From assembly GCA_913062605.1 (NCBI GenBank), contig CAJXWQ010000004.1, positions 1-64,000 of the forward strand: a DNA stretch of 64,000 nt, given 5' to 3'. Positions 36,263 through 45,327 of this stretch are shown here, piece after piece; the first letter of the stretch is position 1, and every line of letters begins with the position of its first letter. The stretch comes from an uncultured Cellvibrionales bacterium (lineage in GTDB: Bacteria; Pseudomonadota; Gammaproteobacteria; Pseudomonadales; Porticoccaceae). The position numbers and the translations under genes are program-made. The notes under the pieces are model-generated. The model did not search any database. It was not told where the DNA came from and was given only the letters and a program-made list of their open reading frames with translations.

Positions 36263-36850
36263 TTAACCTTGGCACTCCTTGTGTCGAAAGCACGATATAG
36301 TATGATCATTTACAAGGCCGACAGCTTGCATATAAGCGTAGCAGATGGTCTTGCCAAAAAACTGAAACCCTCGCTGTTTCATGTCTTTACTGATAGTTTC
36401 AGAAAGTGCTGTTGAGGTGGGCACTTGCTGAAGATTTCGCCATTGGTTCTGGATGGGCTCTCCGTTGACAAACCCCCATAGGTAATTAGAAAAACTACCA
36501 GCATGCTGCTGAACATTAAGAAACTTTTTAGCGTTATTTATAGCACTGTTGATCTTCATTTTATTCCGCACAATACCCGAGTCATGCATTAATCGTTCAA
36601 TACTTCTGGTGTTAAACCGGGCGACTCTTTCCGGTCGAAAGTCGGCGAAGGCCTGTCGATAGTTTTCACGTTTTCTCAGGATGGTAATCCAGGCCAGACC
36701 AGCTTGGGCACTTTCAAGAATTAAAAATTCAAACAGTTTTTGATCATCGGTACAGGGTAGGCCCCACTCCGTGTCGTGATAGCGTAGGTAAAGTGAGTCG
36801 TTGAGACACCATTCACAGCGTGATAATTGCGTTTGCTTGAGAGCTGGCAT
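36263..36850 (-). CDS. tag: DNA-3-methyladenine glycosylase I
   Basis: Removes 3-methyladenine from alkylated DNA. The conserved core starts at ATG 36850 (195 residues, family about 190) although the frame is open 102 codons further upstream into pip. Zinc ligands are seen as Cys in SRCEWCLND, His in YHDTEWGLP and the C-terminal HTISCFRHKEC. The catalytic-pocket segment is DTEWGLPCTDDQKLFEFLIL. It is divergent from pip, whose start lies only 75 nt away. Confidence 0.94.
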   Translation of the reverse strand: MPALKQTQLSRCEWCLNDSLYLRYHDTEWGLPCTDDQKLFEFLILESAQAGLAWITILRKRENYRQAFADFRPERVARFNTRSIERLMHDSGIVRNKMKINSAINNAKKFLNVQQHAGSFSNYLWGFVNGEPIQNQWRNLQQVPTSTALSETISKDMKQRGFQFFGKTICYAYMQAVGLVNDHTISCFRHKECQG

Positions 36851-36925
36851 AGGGTTAACTGTAGAGTATTTTAGTGTTGGGGAATATTTTATTCCGGTGA
36901 GCACCCTCCTTGGAAGGGCTAATTG

Positions 36926-37885
36926 ATGAGAGCATTTTTTCCGCGAATTAAGCCTTACGCCACTCACTGCCTGGCGGTAGATGATATCCATACTATTTAC
37001 ATTGAAGAGGTGGGTAACCCAGAGGGAATCCCCGTGTTGTTTGTGCACGGTGGCCCAGGCGGTGGGTGCACAGAAAATGATCGCCGTTTTTTTGACCCGG
37101 AAAAATACCGAATAATTTTGTTTGATCAGCGGGGCAGTGGTCGATCCAAGCCGCATGCAGAATTAACGGCCAATGATACCCGCGAACTAGTAGCAGATAT
37201 TGAAAAAATTCGCGAGCTGGTGAAGGTTGAGAAATGGGTGTTGTTCGGGGGTTCTTGGGGGTCAACACTGAGCCTAGTCTACGCGCAGGCATATCCGGAG
37301 CGAGTGCGGGGTATGATTTTGCGGGGGATTTTTCTCTGCCGGAAGCAGGATATTAAATGGTTTTATCAGGACGGTGCTTGTCACGTATTCCCAGATTACT
37401 GGCGAGATTACTTAGCGCCGATTCCTTCTTCAGAACAGGGCGATACGCTGGCTGCGTATTATCGGCGCTTAGTGGGCGATAACGAGTTGATACGAATGGC
37501 GGCGGCAAAAGCTTGGTCAATATGGGAAGGGCGATGTGCCAGTTTGCAGCCCAATCCCAGTTTGGTGGCTCATCTGGGAAGCCCGCATACGGCATTAGCG
37601 ATGGCTCGTATAGAGGCCCACTATTTTGTGAATCATGCTTTTTTGGACAACAATGAAATTATTGCCCGAGCCAATCGTTTGAAAGATATCCCTGGTGTTA
37701 TTATTCATGGTCGTTACGACATGGTGTGCCCAGTTGGGCAGGCTTTCGACTTGCATCGTGCGTGGCCGGGAGCTGTCTTGGAAGTGATTCGAGATGCTGG
37801 TCATGCTTCCACTGAGGCTAGTACCTTGGCGGCGCTGGTTCAGGCGACAGATGATATGGTGACGACTCTGGAAAATGTCTCTTGA
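36926..37885 (+). CDS. pip: Proline iminopeptidase
   Basis: Alpha/beta hydrolase that removes N-terminal proline from peptides (S33 family). The 319 residues have the oxyanion loop LFVHGGPGGGCTENDRRFFD, the DQRGSGRSKPHA segment, the nucleophile GGSWGSTLSLVYA, the acid in IHGRYDMVCPV and the His in DAGHASTE. AAGGG 7 nt before ATG 36926 sets the start, 1 codon inside the TTG-opened frame. Probably monocistronic. Confidence 0.94.
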   Translation: MRAFFPRIKPYATHCLAVDDIHTIYIEEVGNPEGIPVLFVHGGPGGGCTENDRRFFDPEKYRIILFDQRGSGRSKPHAELTANDTRELVADIEKIRELVKVEKWVLFGGSWGSTLSLVYAQAYPERVRGMILRGIFLCRKQDIKWFYQDGACHVFPDYWRDYLAPIPSSEQGDTLAAYYRRLVGDNELIRMAAAKAWSIWEGRCASLQPNPSLVAHLGSPHTALAMARIEAHYFVNHAFLDNNEIIARANRLKDIPGVIIHGRYDMVCPVGQAFDLHRAWPGAVLEVIRDAGHASTEASTLAALVQATDDMVTTLENVS

Positions 37886-37928
37886 TAGATGTCAGCTTGG
37901 TCGAGGCTGGGCTACCCGGAGTTGCTAC

Positions 37929-38471
37929 TTAATATTGCTGTTCGATATTTTCTTGTAAATATTTGAAGACTTTTCGGCTAGCCGCGGGTGGTTTGTTTTG
38001 TGAGGTTTCTTTTTGCGCCTGACGGATTAATTGTCGCAAGTGTTGCCTGTCCATCTCAGGCGACTCTTTGAGTAGTTCGTCAAGCGCTTGATCTCCACCG
38101 GCAATCAGTCGGTCGCGCCATTGTTCCAGACGATGAAATTGCTGACGATAAACCTGGCTTTGGTGGTTGAAACTGTCAAGACGTTGTTTGATAGCATCGC
38201 TATCAGTGTTCCTCATAAGTTTGCCGATATACTGTAATTGCCGACGTTTTCCCTCGCGGTTTTTCAGTCGACGAGCCAACATGATGGCGTCTTTCAGTAT
38301 TTCTGGCATAGAAATTTTAGCCAGTTTGGCTGAGGGGAGGTCGACCAGTTCTTCCCCAATTTTTTGCAGGGCGGTCATTTCACGTTTAAGGGCAGACTTG
38401 CTCTTGGGCTGCTCTTCTTCTGGAGATTTTTCATCCGAGTTCTGTTCGGGAAATTGATCGTTACTCATCAT
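37929..38471 (-). CDS. darP: Dual-action ribosomal maturation protein DarP (YjgA, DUF615)
   Basis: A 180-residue highly charged helical protein that associates with late 50S assembly intermediates. It shows the family pattern SKSALKREMTALQKIGEELV, LARRLKNREGKRRQLQYIGK and the terminal LRQLIRQAQKE. The acidic N-terminal tail (about 24 residues) is variable in the family. It lies 3 nt downstream of mgtE on the same strand; the pair is the end of the long rpoN-ptsN-rapZ-ptsO block. Confidence 0.93.
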   Translation of the reverse strand: MMSNDQFPEQNSDEKSPEEEQPKSKSALKREMTALQKIGEELVDLPSAKLAKISMPEILKDAIMLARRLKNREGKRRQLQYIGKLMRNTDSDAIKQRLDSFNHQSQVYRQQFHRLEQWRDRLIAGGDQALDELLKESPEMDRQHLRQLIRQAQKETSQNKPPAASRKVFKYLQENIEQQY

Positions 38472-38474
38472 TGT

Positions 38475-39833
38475 TTAACCATAAACTACGGTTGCTAGCC
38501 CCAAAAACGAGAGAAAGCCAACCACATCGGTAATGGTGGTCAGTGCGACACCGCCCGCCAATGCCGGGTCGATTTTACAGGCCTTGAGGATAACCGGTAG
38601 TGCTGCTCCGGCCAGAGCTGCCGCAATAAGGTTGATTACCATGGCTGCAGCAATAATGGCTGCAATCATGGGGTCCTGGAACCAAACGGCTGCCACCCCT
38701 CCCATGACCGATGCCCACACTATGCCGTTGAGCGCCCCCACAGCAAATTCCTTGCTGAGCAACCATCGTAGGTTGTTTCGACTGACCTGTCCTAAAGCCA
38801 TACCGCGAATCACCACGGTAAGTGTCTGGCTTCCGGCCACGCCGCCCATGCTTGCAACGATGGGCATTAAAATGGCCAGTGCTACCACTTTGTCGATGGT
38901 GGCCTCAAAGATACTGATCACTGAAGAGGCAAGGATGGCCGTTATCAGGTTGACCCCAAGCCAGATCGCGCGACGTGGTGCGGTGCGGCCGATGGAGGCA
39001 AAGGTTTCCTCTTCATCGCTGAGCCCTGCTAGGCCCAGCAGTGAGTGGTCGGCATCATCCATGATGACATCTACCACATCATCAATAGTGATACGCCCCA
39101 GTAGCTTGTTGTCTTCGTTAACTACCGGTGCAGAAACCCAGTCATGCTTTTCAAACAAGTGTGCCACGTCTGAGTCGGGCATATCGGCGGGGATAGCCTC
39201 GACTTTAGTGACAGTGATTTCCCGGACGGTAATATTGGGGCTGGAAGTGAGCAGTTTCCCCAGCGGCAAAATGCCCAAAAAAGTGTCTTCCCGGTTGACC
39301 ACGAAGATACTATCAGTGATCTCGGGTATTTCTTCGTGGCGACGAAGGTAACGTAAAACCACATCAAGGGTCATGTCCGGCCGGACGGTAATGGTGTCTG
39401 TATTCATCAGCCCGCCAGCCGTGTCCTCGTCATAGGTGAGAACGGTTTCAACACGTTGGCGGTCCTGAACAGTCATGGCTTGCAAGACTTCAGGGATTAC
39501 TTTTTCTGGGAGCTGCTGAAGGATATCAGCCACATCGTCAGGGTCGAGACCTTCGGTTAGTGAGGCTACCTCATGGCTTTTCATTTCCTTGAGGATTTCG
39601 CCTCGGAGCTCTTCGCTGAGCTCACCGATTACCTCGCCTTCAAACTCCGTGTCGACGAGATCCCAGAGTACGCGGCGTGCCTTGGGGGGGGCGGATTCAA
39701 TTTGGTCGGCAATATCTGCAGGCATCAGGTCGTTCAGCATATGCCGCAATAAGCGTACATTACTGGAATCCATCAGCTCATTAACGCTGGCTAGCTGTGA
39801 TAGCTGGCTGACTTTTTCGTTGGGCGCCTGCAT
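38475..39833 (-). CDS. mgtE: Magnesium transporter MgtE
   Basis: Mg2+-selective inner-membrane channel gated by its cytoplasmic domains. The 452 residues comprise the N-terminal helical gating domain (about 30-135), two CBS domains (about 137-265, MNTDTITVRPDMTLDVVLRY, SAPVVNEDNKLLGRITIDDV) and five membrane helices (about 290-450) with the pore segments MGGVAGSQTLTVVIRGMALG and AGGVALTTITDVVGF. Located after ptsO, 128 nt away, and before darP. I see no Mg2+ riboswitch in the leader. Confidence 0.96.
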   Translation of the reverse strand: MQAPNEKVSQLSQLASVNELMDSSNVRLLRHMLNDLMPADIADQIESAPPKARRVLWDLVDTEFEGEVIGELSEELRGEILKEMKSHEVASLTEGLDPDDVADILQQLPEKVIPEVLQAMTVQDRQRVETVLTYDEDTAGGLMNTDTITVRPDMTLDVVLRYLRRHEEIPEITDSIFVVNREDTFLGILPLGKLLTSSPNITVREITVTKVEAIPADMPDSDVAHLFEKHDWVSAPVVNEDNKLLGRITIDDVVDVIMDDADHSLLGLAGLSDEEETFASIGRTAPRRAIWLGVNLITAILASSVISIFEATIDKVVALAILMPIVASMGGVAGSQTLTVVIRGMALGQVSRNNLRWLLSKEFAVGALNGIVWASVMGGVAAVWFQDPMIAAIIAAAMVINLIAAALAGAALPVILKACKIDPALAGGVALTTITDVVGFLSFLGLATVVYG

Positions 39834-39960
39834 GGGTGAGGTGATTCCTAGCTACCGTTGTAGATGAACGATAGTTTATAGGCGGGAGATAAAAATTTAT
39901 AGCATTATCAGCAGGATGGGCAGGGTTGTTTGTTGTATTTGAAGGGTGTTTATTTTGGGG

Positions 39961-40242
39961 CTATTGCTCTTCATCAAAGCGGCTTGCTATGAGTTGCTCA
40001 ACATCTTGGTGTGCCTTTTTTGCATCATCCCCTTCAAAGTGAAAATAAAGAGTGGTGCCTTGGCTGGCGGCGAGCAGCATCAGGGACATCACGCTCTTTG
40101 CATCCACCAGCTTGTCAGCCTTTCGGCCGGTTTTGATGGTGCAGCCATATTTGCCCGCTGTCGACGCCAGCTTGGCCGCAGCACGTGCATGCAGGCCCAG
40201 TTTGTTAATAATAGTGAGTTCTATACAAATCATGTGCGACAT
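39961..40242 (-). CDS. ptsO: Nitrogen-PTS phosphocarrier NPr
   Basis: HPr-like phosphocarrier of the regulatory nitrogen PTS: takes phosphate from EI-Ntr (PtsP) and passes it to PtsN. The 93 residues have the phospho-His site NKLGLHARAAAKL and the second conserved region KSVMSLMLLAASQGTTLYF. It is last in rpoN-hpf-ptsN-rapZ-ptsO. ptsP is not in the window. Confidence 0.95.
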   Translation of the reverse strand: MSHMICIELTIINKLGLHARAAAKLASTAGKYGCTIKTGRKADKLVDAKSVMSLMLLAASQGTTLYFHFEGDDAKKAHQDVEQLIASRFDEEQ

Positions 40243-40266
40243 AAAAGCCTGTGGTCCGTGTTCATG

Positions 40267-41127
40267 TCAAGAGAGCTCCCGGTGTCGAACCTGAGTGTTG
40301 GGGTATTGGCTGCCAAAATATTCGCCCAGTGTGTTGCTGATATATACCGAGCGGTGCTGACCACCAGTACAACCTATGGCAATGGTTAAGTAGCTACGAT
40401 TGTTTGCGCGAAAGCGAGGCAGCCAGCGAGTCATAAAGCCATTGATATCAGCCAACATAGCGGCTACCTCTGGCTGTGATTCAAGGAACTCGATGACGGG
40501 CTGGTCGTTGCCGCAAAAAGGGCGGAGTGCTTGCTTCCAATGGGGGTTTGGCAGGCAGCGGACATCGAATACAAAATCGGCATCAGATGGAACGCCACGC
40601 TTGAAGGCAAATGACTCAAAAAGAATGGCCATATCTCCATTGCTTGAGTGGGCAATCTGTTTCTTGGTGATATCGCGCAATTGATGCAAGGTCATGTTGC
40701 TGGTATCGATCCTGCGATTGGCGATAGAGGCTATGGGCTCTAGAAGTGTAGTTTCTAGAGCAATAGCTTCTTTGAGGTCAACCTGTTCTGAGCTTAGCGG
40801 GTGTTTGCGGCGGGTTTCACTGAACCGCTGAATTAATACGGATGTTCCGGCATCGAGAAAGATGACTTCATAATCGATCCCTGTTGCTTTAAGTTCATCA
40901 AGAATGTTGGGCAGTTGGTTGAGGTCGCCAATGAGGTTTCTTGCGTCGATACCCACGGCAATATTTTCCAGCCAATTACTTCCCTGTTTGTGGGTGGTTT
41001 GCTGGAATAGGCCGGGCAGTAGACTTGCGGGTAGATTATCGATGCAAGTGAACCCCACATCTTCCAGCACATTGAGTGCCGTACTTTTTCCGGAGCCCGA
41101 TCGACCACTGACTACCACCAATCGCAT
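40267..41127 (-). CDS. rapZ: RNase adapter protein RapZ
   Basis: Nucleotide-binding protein which in enterobacteria guides RNase E to GlmZ sRNA and senses glucosamine-6-phosphate. The 286 residues have Walker A SGRSGSGKSTAL at residues 7-18, a Walker B-like region IFLDAGTSVLIQRF and the C-terminal RNA-binding domain with IAIGCTGGQHRSVYI. It lies between ptsN and ptsO with tight spacing (6 nt after ptsN). Confidence 0.97.
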   Translation of the reverse strand: MRLVVVSGRSGSGKSTALNVLEDVGFTCIDNLPASLLPGLFQQTTHKQGSNWLENIAVGIDARNLIGDLNQLPNILDELKATGIDYEVIFLDAGTSVLIQRFSETRRKHPLSSEQVDLKEAIALETTLLEPIASIANRRIDTSNMTLHQLRDITKKQIAHSSNGDMAILFESFAFKRGVPSDADFVFDVRCLPNPHWKQALRPFCGNDQPVIEFLESQPEVAAMLADINGFMTRWLPRFRANNRSYLTIAIGCTGGQHRSVYISNTLGEYFGSQYPNTQVRHRELS

Positions 41128-41133
41128 GGGTTG

Positions 41134-41598
41134 TTATCCTTGGGTTGGCCGGTCAGCTGTAGCGGCATGGTGGAGTATTTCGTTGGAGGCGGCCTGGCGA
41201 AGCTGAGCTCGAACCTCTTCCTCTTGTAGTAATTCTGCAATGGAGGACAGTACCTGAAGATGTTCGTCATTTTGTTCTTCCGGCACGATTAGGGCAAAAA
41301 CCAGATCTACTGAAACACCATCGATTGAGTCGAAGTCCACAGGATCATTGAGTTTAAGTAGGGCGCCAGTAATCTTATCGCAACTAGCCATACGGCAATG
41401 GGGGATGGCGACGCCCTCTCCAATACCGGTGCTGCCAAGCCGTTCGCGTGCAAGGAGCCCCAGATAAATTTCATCTGCATCGACCCCCGTCATACGATCT
41501 GCCAGGAAGTGTGATAGATGCTCAAGGACTCTTTTTTTGCTGCCCCCGGGAGCATCGGATACGGTGTTCTCGGGGGGGAGTATATCGATCAGTTTCAT
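41134..41598 (-). CDS. ptsN: Nitrogen regulatory PTS protein EIIA-Ntr
   Basis: Final phosphate acceptor of the nitrogen PTS, with regulatory roles in potassium and nitrogen balance. The 154-residue EIIA-fructose-like domain has the phospho-His in GSTGIGEGVAIPHCRM and the typical FALIVPEEQNDEHLQVLSSI stretch. It lies 6 nt after hpf and precedes rapZ. Confidence 0.97.
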   Translation of the reverse strand: MKLIDILPPENTVSDAPGGSKKRVLEHLSHFLADRMTGVDADEIYLGLLARERLGSTGIGEGVAIPHCRMASCDKITGALLKLNDPVDFDSIDGVSVDLVFALIVPEEQNDEHLQVLSSIAELLQEEEVRAQLRQAASNEILHHAATADRPTQG

Positions 41599-41604
41599 AG
41601 GCGA

Positions 41605-41892
41605 TTATCTAACGCGATTTTTTTCCTTGTGTTTAATCAGCTGACGATCAAGTTTGTCCGTCAGGATGTCGATGGCGGCATAGAGGTCATCATGTTCAGA
41701 GTTGGCAAAAAATTCTCCACCGCTCACATGTACCGTAGCTTCCGCTTTCTGAATTAGCTTTTCTACTGAAAGAATAACGTTGGTGCTGGTGATGCGATCA
41801 TGGTGTCGCTCCAGCTTAGACAGTTTGTTGATCACGTAATCCTTAATGGGGTCGGTAATGTCGAGGTGGTGCCCGCTGATATTTAATTGCAT
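41605..41892 (-). CDS. hpf: Ribosome hibernation-promoting factor, short form
   Basis: Binds the 30S decoding region and promotes 100S dimers in stationary phase. The 95-residue S30Ae domain has MQLNISGHHLDITDPIKDYV and the VSGGEFFANSEHDDLYAAID segment. It lacks the long C-terminal dimerisation domain, so it is the short HPF type. It lies between rpoN and ptsN, as is classical. Confidence 0.97.
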   Translation of the reverse strand: MQLNISGHHLDITDPIKDYVINKLSKLERHHDRITSTNVILSVEKLIQKAEATVHVSGGEFFANSEHDDLYAAIDILTDKLDRQLIKHKEKNRVR

Positions 41893-41927
41893 GCGGTTCT
41901 CCTTATTTTGAGAGGTTTAATCTAGGG

Positions 41928-43424
41928 TTAAGCATTAGGTTTATAACGTTTACGTTCACTGGAAGAAGGGATGCCCATCCCTTCTCTATATTTGGCTACT
42001 GTGCGTCTGGCGACCTGGATGCCCATGTCCTGAAACAATGTGGTGAGCTTGTTGTCGCTGAGTGGTTTGGCGGAATCTTCTGCACTAATCATCTTTTTCA
42101 GGATAGCGCGAATAGCGGTAGATGAACACTCCCCGCCACTGGCAGTAGACACATGACTGGAAAAAAAGTATTTCAATTCAAACACCCCTTGGGGGGTGTC
42201 TAGGTACTTCCGGGTGGTGACTCTGGAAATGGTTGATTCATGTAGCTCTAGCCGTTCGGCAATATCGGCTAATACCATCGGACGCATAGCTTCTGGGCCT
42301 TGGGCCAAAAAGCCTTGCTGGAGGTCAACAATACAGGACGATACTCTCAGCAAAGTGTCATTTCGGCTCTCAATACTACGCAGGAACCATTTGGCCTCTT
42401 GTAAGTGGTTTTTTAGGAAAGTGTTGTCCTGACTGGAATCAGCGCGGCGGATCATCTGTGCATATTGCTGGTTGATGTTCAGGCGAGGGGTGATGTCCTG
42501 ATTTAGGGATACCTGCCAGTGATCATCTGCTTTTGAGACGCGCACATCTGGAACAACATACTCTGTATCATCGGTGCTGATGGCTTCCCCCGGGTGCGGG
42601 GATAGCGTTTGAATCAGCTGGATGGCGCTTTCCAATATCTCTTGTGTGTATCCAGTGATCTTCTCTAGCCGTCGGTAATCACGCTGGCCTACAAGGTCCA
42701 GGTGGTTTGATACCAGCTGTTTTGCTTCTTTCCAGAGTGTTGTGTCGGAAGAAAACTGATTGAGCTGAATCAGCAGGCATTCGGATAGATTAGTGGCTCC
42801 CACGCCGGGGGGGTCAAATTGCTGGATACGATGAAGTACAGCAACAACTTCATCCAGCTCAATTTCATCGTCAAGGGAGGCCCAGATTTCTTCTACGGGA
42901 ACAGTCAGCATGCCGCTGTTGTCGATGCCGTCAATAATATTTTCGCCGATCAGGTTGTCTGTTGCTGAAAGGGGCGTTAGGTTGAGTTGCCAAAGAAGGT
43001 GGTCTTGAAGTGATGCTGTAACACTATGAACGCTATCGAAGTCGCGGGTTTCGGGGCCTAGAGATTTTGCGCCAGTGCTGGGTTGATAGATATCATCCCA
43101 GTTGGCATCGACGGGGAGATCCTGTGGGATCTTATTCTCCCAGTCCTCTCCATTGAGATCCCGAGTGGCATTATCTACGGGCTCATGGTCCAAAGACTCA
43201 CTCTGAGTCTTTGGTTCGGCACTCTGAGAGCCTTGTGAGCTTTCTGCGTGTTCAGGCGGGTTTTCTGATTCTTCGGACAGTTCCAGTAGTGGGTTGTCGT
43301 AGAGGTTTTGCTGGATTTCCTGATGGAGTTCTAGCGATGATAGCTGTAGGAGGCGAATGGCCTGTTGCAGCTGTGGGGTCATGGTCAACTGGTGACCAAT
43401 TTTCAGTTGCAGGCTGGTTTTCAT
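41928..43424 (-). CDS. rpoN: RNA polymerase sigma-54 factor
   Basis: Sigma factor for GG-N10-GC promoters that needs AAA+ activators such as NtrC. The 498 residues start with the Gln/Leu-rich activator region (LQLKIGHQLTMTPQLQQAIR), then an acidic variable region (about 50-120), the core-binding domain (about 120-320) and the DNA-binding part with HTH and the RpoN box ARRTVAKYREGMGIPSS near the C-terminus. It follows lptB and precedes hpf. Its likely targets in the window are glnA and ntrBC. Confidence 0.98.
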   Translation of the reverse strand: MKTSLQLKIGHQLTMTPQLQQAIRLLQLSSLELHQEIQQNLYDNPLLELSEESENPPEHAESSQGSQSAEPKTQSESLDHEPVDNATRDLNGEDWENKIPQDLPVDANWDDIYQPSTGAKSLGPETRDFDSVHSVTASLQDHLLWQLNLTPLSATDNLIGENIIDGIDNSGMLTVPVEEIWASLDDEIELDEVVAVLHRIQQFDPPGVGATNLSECLLIQLNQFSSDTTLWKEAKQLVSNHLDLVGQRDYRRLEKITGYTQEILESAIQLIQTLSPHPGEAISTDDTEYVVPDVRVSKADDHWQVSLNQDITPRLNINQQYAQMIRRADSSQDNTFLKNHLQEAKWFLRSIESRNDTLLRVSSCIVDLQQGFLAQGPEAMRPMVLADIAERLELHESTISRVTTRKYLDTPQGVFELKYFFSSHVSTASGGECSSTAIRAILKKMISAEDSAKPLSDNKLTTLFQDMGIQVARRTVAKYREGMGIPSSSERKRYKPNA

Positions 43425-43536
43425 CTACGGGTGGAACTGCTTTGATAGAAGTTAATACTCACAATGAAAGTGTAGTCTGTGAGCGGGCTATGTGACAAGC
43501 AAATTTTGTGCCGTAAGGTGCTTTTTCAGTGAAAAC

Positions 43537-44262
43537 TTACAGGGTGAAGTCTTCACCCAGGTAGATGTCGCGGACCTGTTGGTTGGCAATAATCTCACTG
43601 GCATGACCCTCAGCTATTACTCGGCCTTCACCCACGATATAAGCGTGTTCACAGATATCCAGTGTTTCTCGAACGTTATGGTCTGTAATAAGTACGCCAA
43701 TGCCTTTATCGCGCAGATGACGAATGATCTGTTTGATATCGTTCACTGAAATGGGGTCTACTCCGGCAAAGGGCTCATCGAGAAGTATGAAGGCGGGTTC
43801 CATGGCCAAGGCTCGAGCAATTTCTACTCTGCGACGCTCTCCGCCGGAAAGGCTCATGCCTAGAGTGTCTCGAATCTGGGTAAGGTGAAACTCCTGAAGT
43901 AGTCGTTCCATATGTTCTTTGCGTTGGCTGGGGTCCAGATCCTGGCGGGTTTCCAGAATAGCCATAATATTGTTCTGGACGGACATCTTGCGGAAAACAG
44001 AGGCTTCCTGGGGGAGATAGCCGATACCTTTTCGTGCGCGGCCATGCATTGGCAGGTGGGTAATGTTTTCATCATCGATCTGAACAGTGCCGCCATCTTG
44101 GGATACCAGTCCAACAATCATATAAAAGCAGGTTGTTTTCCCCGCGCCATTGGGGCCAAGAAGCCCGACGATAGCACCGCTTTCCACCGTCAGGGAGACA
44201 TCCCTGATAACGGGTCGTTTCTTGTAGCTCTTAACAAGGTTAGAGGCCTTGAGTACGGCCAT
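43537..44262 (-). CDS. lptB: LPS export ABC transporter ATPase LptB
   Basis: Cytoplasmic ATPase driving LptFG extraction of LPS from the inner membrane. The 241-residue NBD has Walker [18 protein letters not shown], signature [15 protein letters not shown], Walker [16 protein letters not shown] and switch His in [13 protein letters not shown]. Its start overlaps the lptA stop by 1 nt (TAATG). Confidence 0.98.
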   Translation of the reverse strand: MAVLKASNLVKSYKKRPVIRDVSLTVESGAIVGLLGPNGAGKTTCFYMIVGLVSQDGGTVQIDDENITHLPMHGRARKGIGYLPQEASVFRKMSVQNNIMAILETRQDLDPSQRKEHMERLLQEFHLTQIRDTLGMSLSGGERRRVEIARALAMEPAFILLDEPFAGVDPISVNDIKQIIRHLRDKGIGVLITDHNVRETLDICEHAYIVGEGRVIAEGHASEIIANQQVRDIYLGEDFTL

Positions 44263-44765
44263 TAATTGTCATCCTTCTGGTTGCTTGGGGGGATGACCAT
44301 CTGAATGCGCTGGCGGGTATTGTCACCGGCGCTGGCCTTGACCACCTCTGCCCTGAGGTCGTAGTTGATTTTATCGCCAGTGATGGTTGTGCCATTCTGT
44401 TCCAGGCTGGCATTTTTTAACAGGAATATCTTGTCGCTGGCCAAGTAGTATTCAATGGTGTTGCCGCTTGCAAAAACCAGCCCATCTTCAAGATTAGGTC
44501 GTTGTTGGTAGTGGGCGGGTTTGCCAACACAGACAATTTTATCCACCTGGTTAGCGTCACTGAAGACGGTCACTTTGTCGGCATTAATCTTGATAGTACC
44601 CTGCCGAATAACAACAGAACCTTCGTAGACAGTGGTGCCTTTTTTCTCATCTTTTTCTGCGCGATCAGATTCGATTTTGATCGGTTGCTGTCGATCACTT
44701 GGGAGTGCCGTGGTCAATGAGCACCAGCTAAGAAAAATCAGTAGAAAAGTTAATTTAAAGTGCAC
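44262..44765 (-). CDS. lptA: Lipopolysaccharide transport periplasmic protein LptA
   Basis: Forms the periplasmic LPS bridge. The 167 residues have a signal peptide (about 1-20, [15 protein letters not shown]), then the OstA-like beta-jellyroll: [57 protein letters not shown]. It overlaps the end of lptC by 11 nt and lptB by 1 nt. Confidence 0.96.
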   Translation of the reverse strand: MHFKLTFLLIFLSWCSLTTALPSDRQQPIKIESDRAEKDEKKGTTVYEGSVVIRQGTIKINADKVTVFSDANQVDKIVCVGKPAHYQQRPNLEDGLVFASGNTIEYYLASDKIFLLKNASLEQNGTTITGDKINYDLRAEVVKASAGDNTRQRIQMVIPPSNQKDDN

Positions 44766-45324
44766 GGTGAACCCCTTTTACTTTAGAAAGCAACTTGAAC
44801 CGTTCGCTGTTCAAGTCTGCCCACATACCGACACCGGTAGTTTTCCCTTTGGGTGTGGTTATGATCACCCGGCTTTCTGTTTCAGCAATATGCTTCTCAG
44901 GGAATAGGACGAGCCTGTCAGTGCGAAGTTCATTTTTAATGTTACTTTCAGTGTTTTGCCAGGCGTAGACATCACCGATAAATACTGCTCGGGCTCCATT
45001 GTTGTAGATGGAGCCTTTTTCTGCGGTCATTTGCCAAGGGTGGGCCCCTTTGCTTGGGTTAAAAACTGTCATGTTGGGTTGGTCGAGCTCCAGAAGGTTG
45101 CCTCGGTTGAAATGGCGGGCTTCAGTTGCGTCCAAGTGATATGCCTTGGCGCCATTCTCATCAAAGTCGAGCTTGTCTATGTTGAGCATGTAGCTATCTG
45201 CTTTAGGCAGTTCTTCTGAATCGCTGATGGTTTTTTTAAGAAAGACTTCTGGCGGAGATAACCAGAATAACAGGAAGACTCCGGTGGCACCCAGTAGCAT
45301 GATAGTGAGTAACAGATTGCGCAT
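44755..45324 (-). CDS. lptC: LPS export protein LptC
   Basis: Bitopic inner-membrane protein that hands LPS from LptBFG to LptA. The 189 residues have one N-terminal membrane helix (about 3-23, LLLTIMLLGATGVFLLFWL) and a jellyroll with KAYHLDATEARHFNRGN, MTAEKGSIYNNGARAVFIGD and RLVLFPEKHIAETESRVII. It is 3 nt after kdsC and overlaps lptA. Confidence 0.95.
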   Translation of the reverse strand: MRNLLLTIMLLGATGVFLLFWLSPPEVFLKKTISDSEELPKADSYMLNIDKLDFDENGAKAYHLDATEARHFNRGNLLELDQPNMTVFNPSKGAHPWQMTAEKGSIYNNGARAVFIGDVYAWQNTESNIKNELRTDRLVLFPEKHIAETESRVIITTPKGKTTGVGMWADLNSERFKLLSKVKGVHRAL

Positions 45325-45327
45325 TTT

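Noticed and set aside
36851-37156. N-terminal 102-codon extension of tag
   Set aside because: It overlaps the start of pip on the other strand and has no homology to Tag; the known domain starts at ATG 36850.
38533-39351. 272-codon plus-strand frame opposite mgtE
   Set aside because: It lies wholly antisense to a complete MgtE with all domains. The product is Ser/Thr/Pro-rich low-complexity sequence without any motif, typical of an antisense shadow.
39834-39960. Mg2+ riboswitch before mgtE
   Set aside because: The leader is only about 127 nt to the upstream gene and shows no recognisable M-box pattern.
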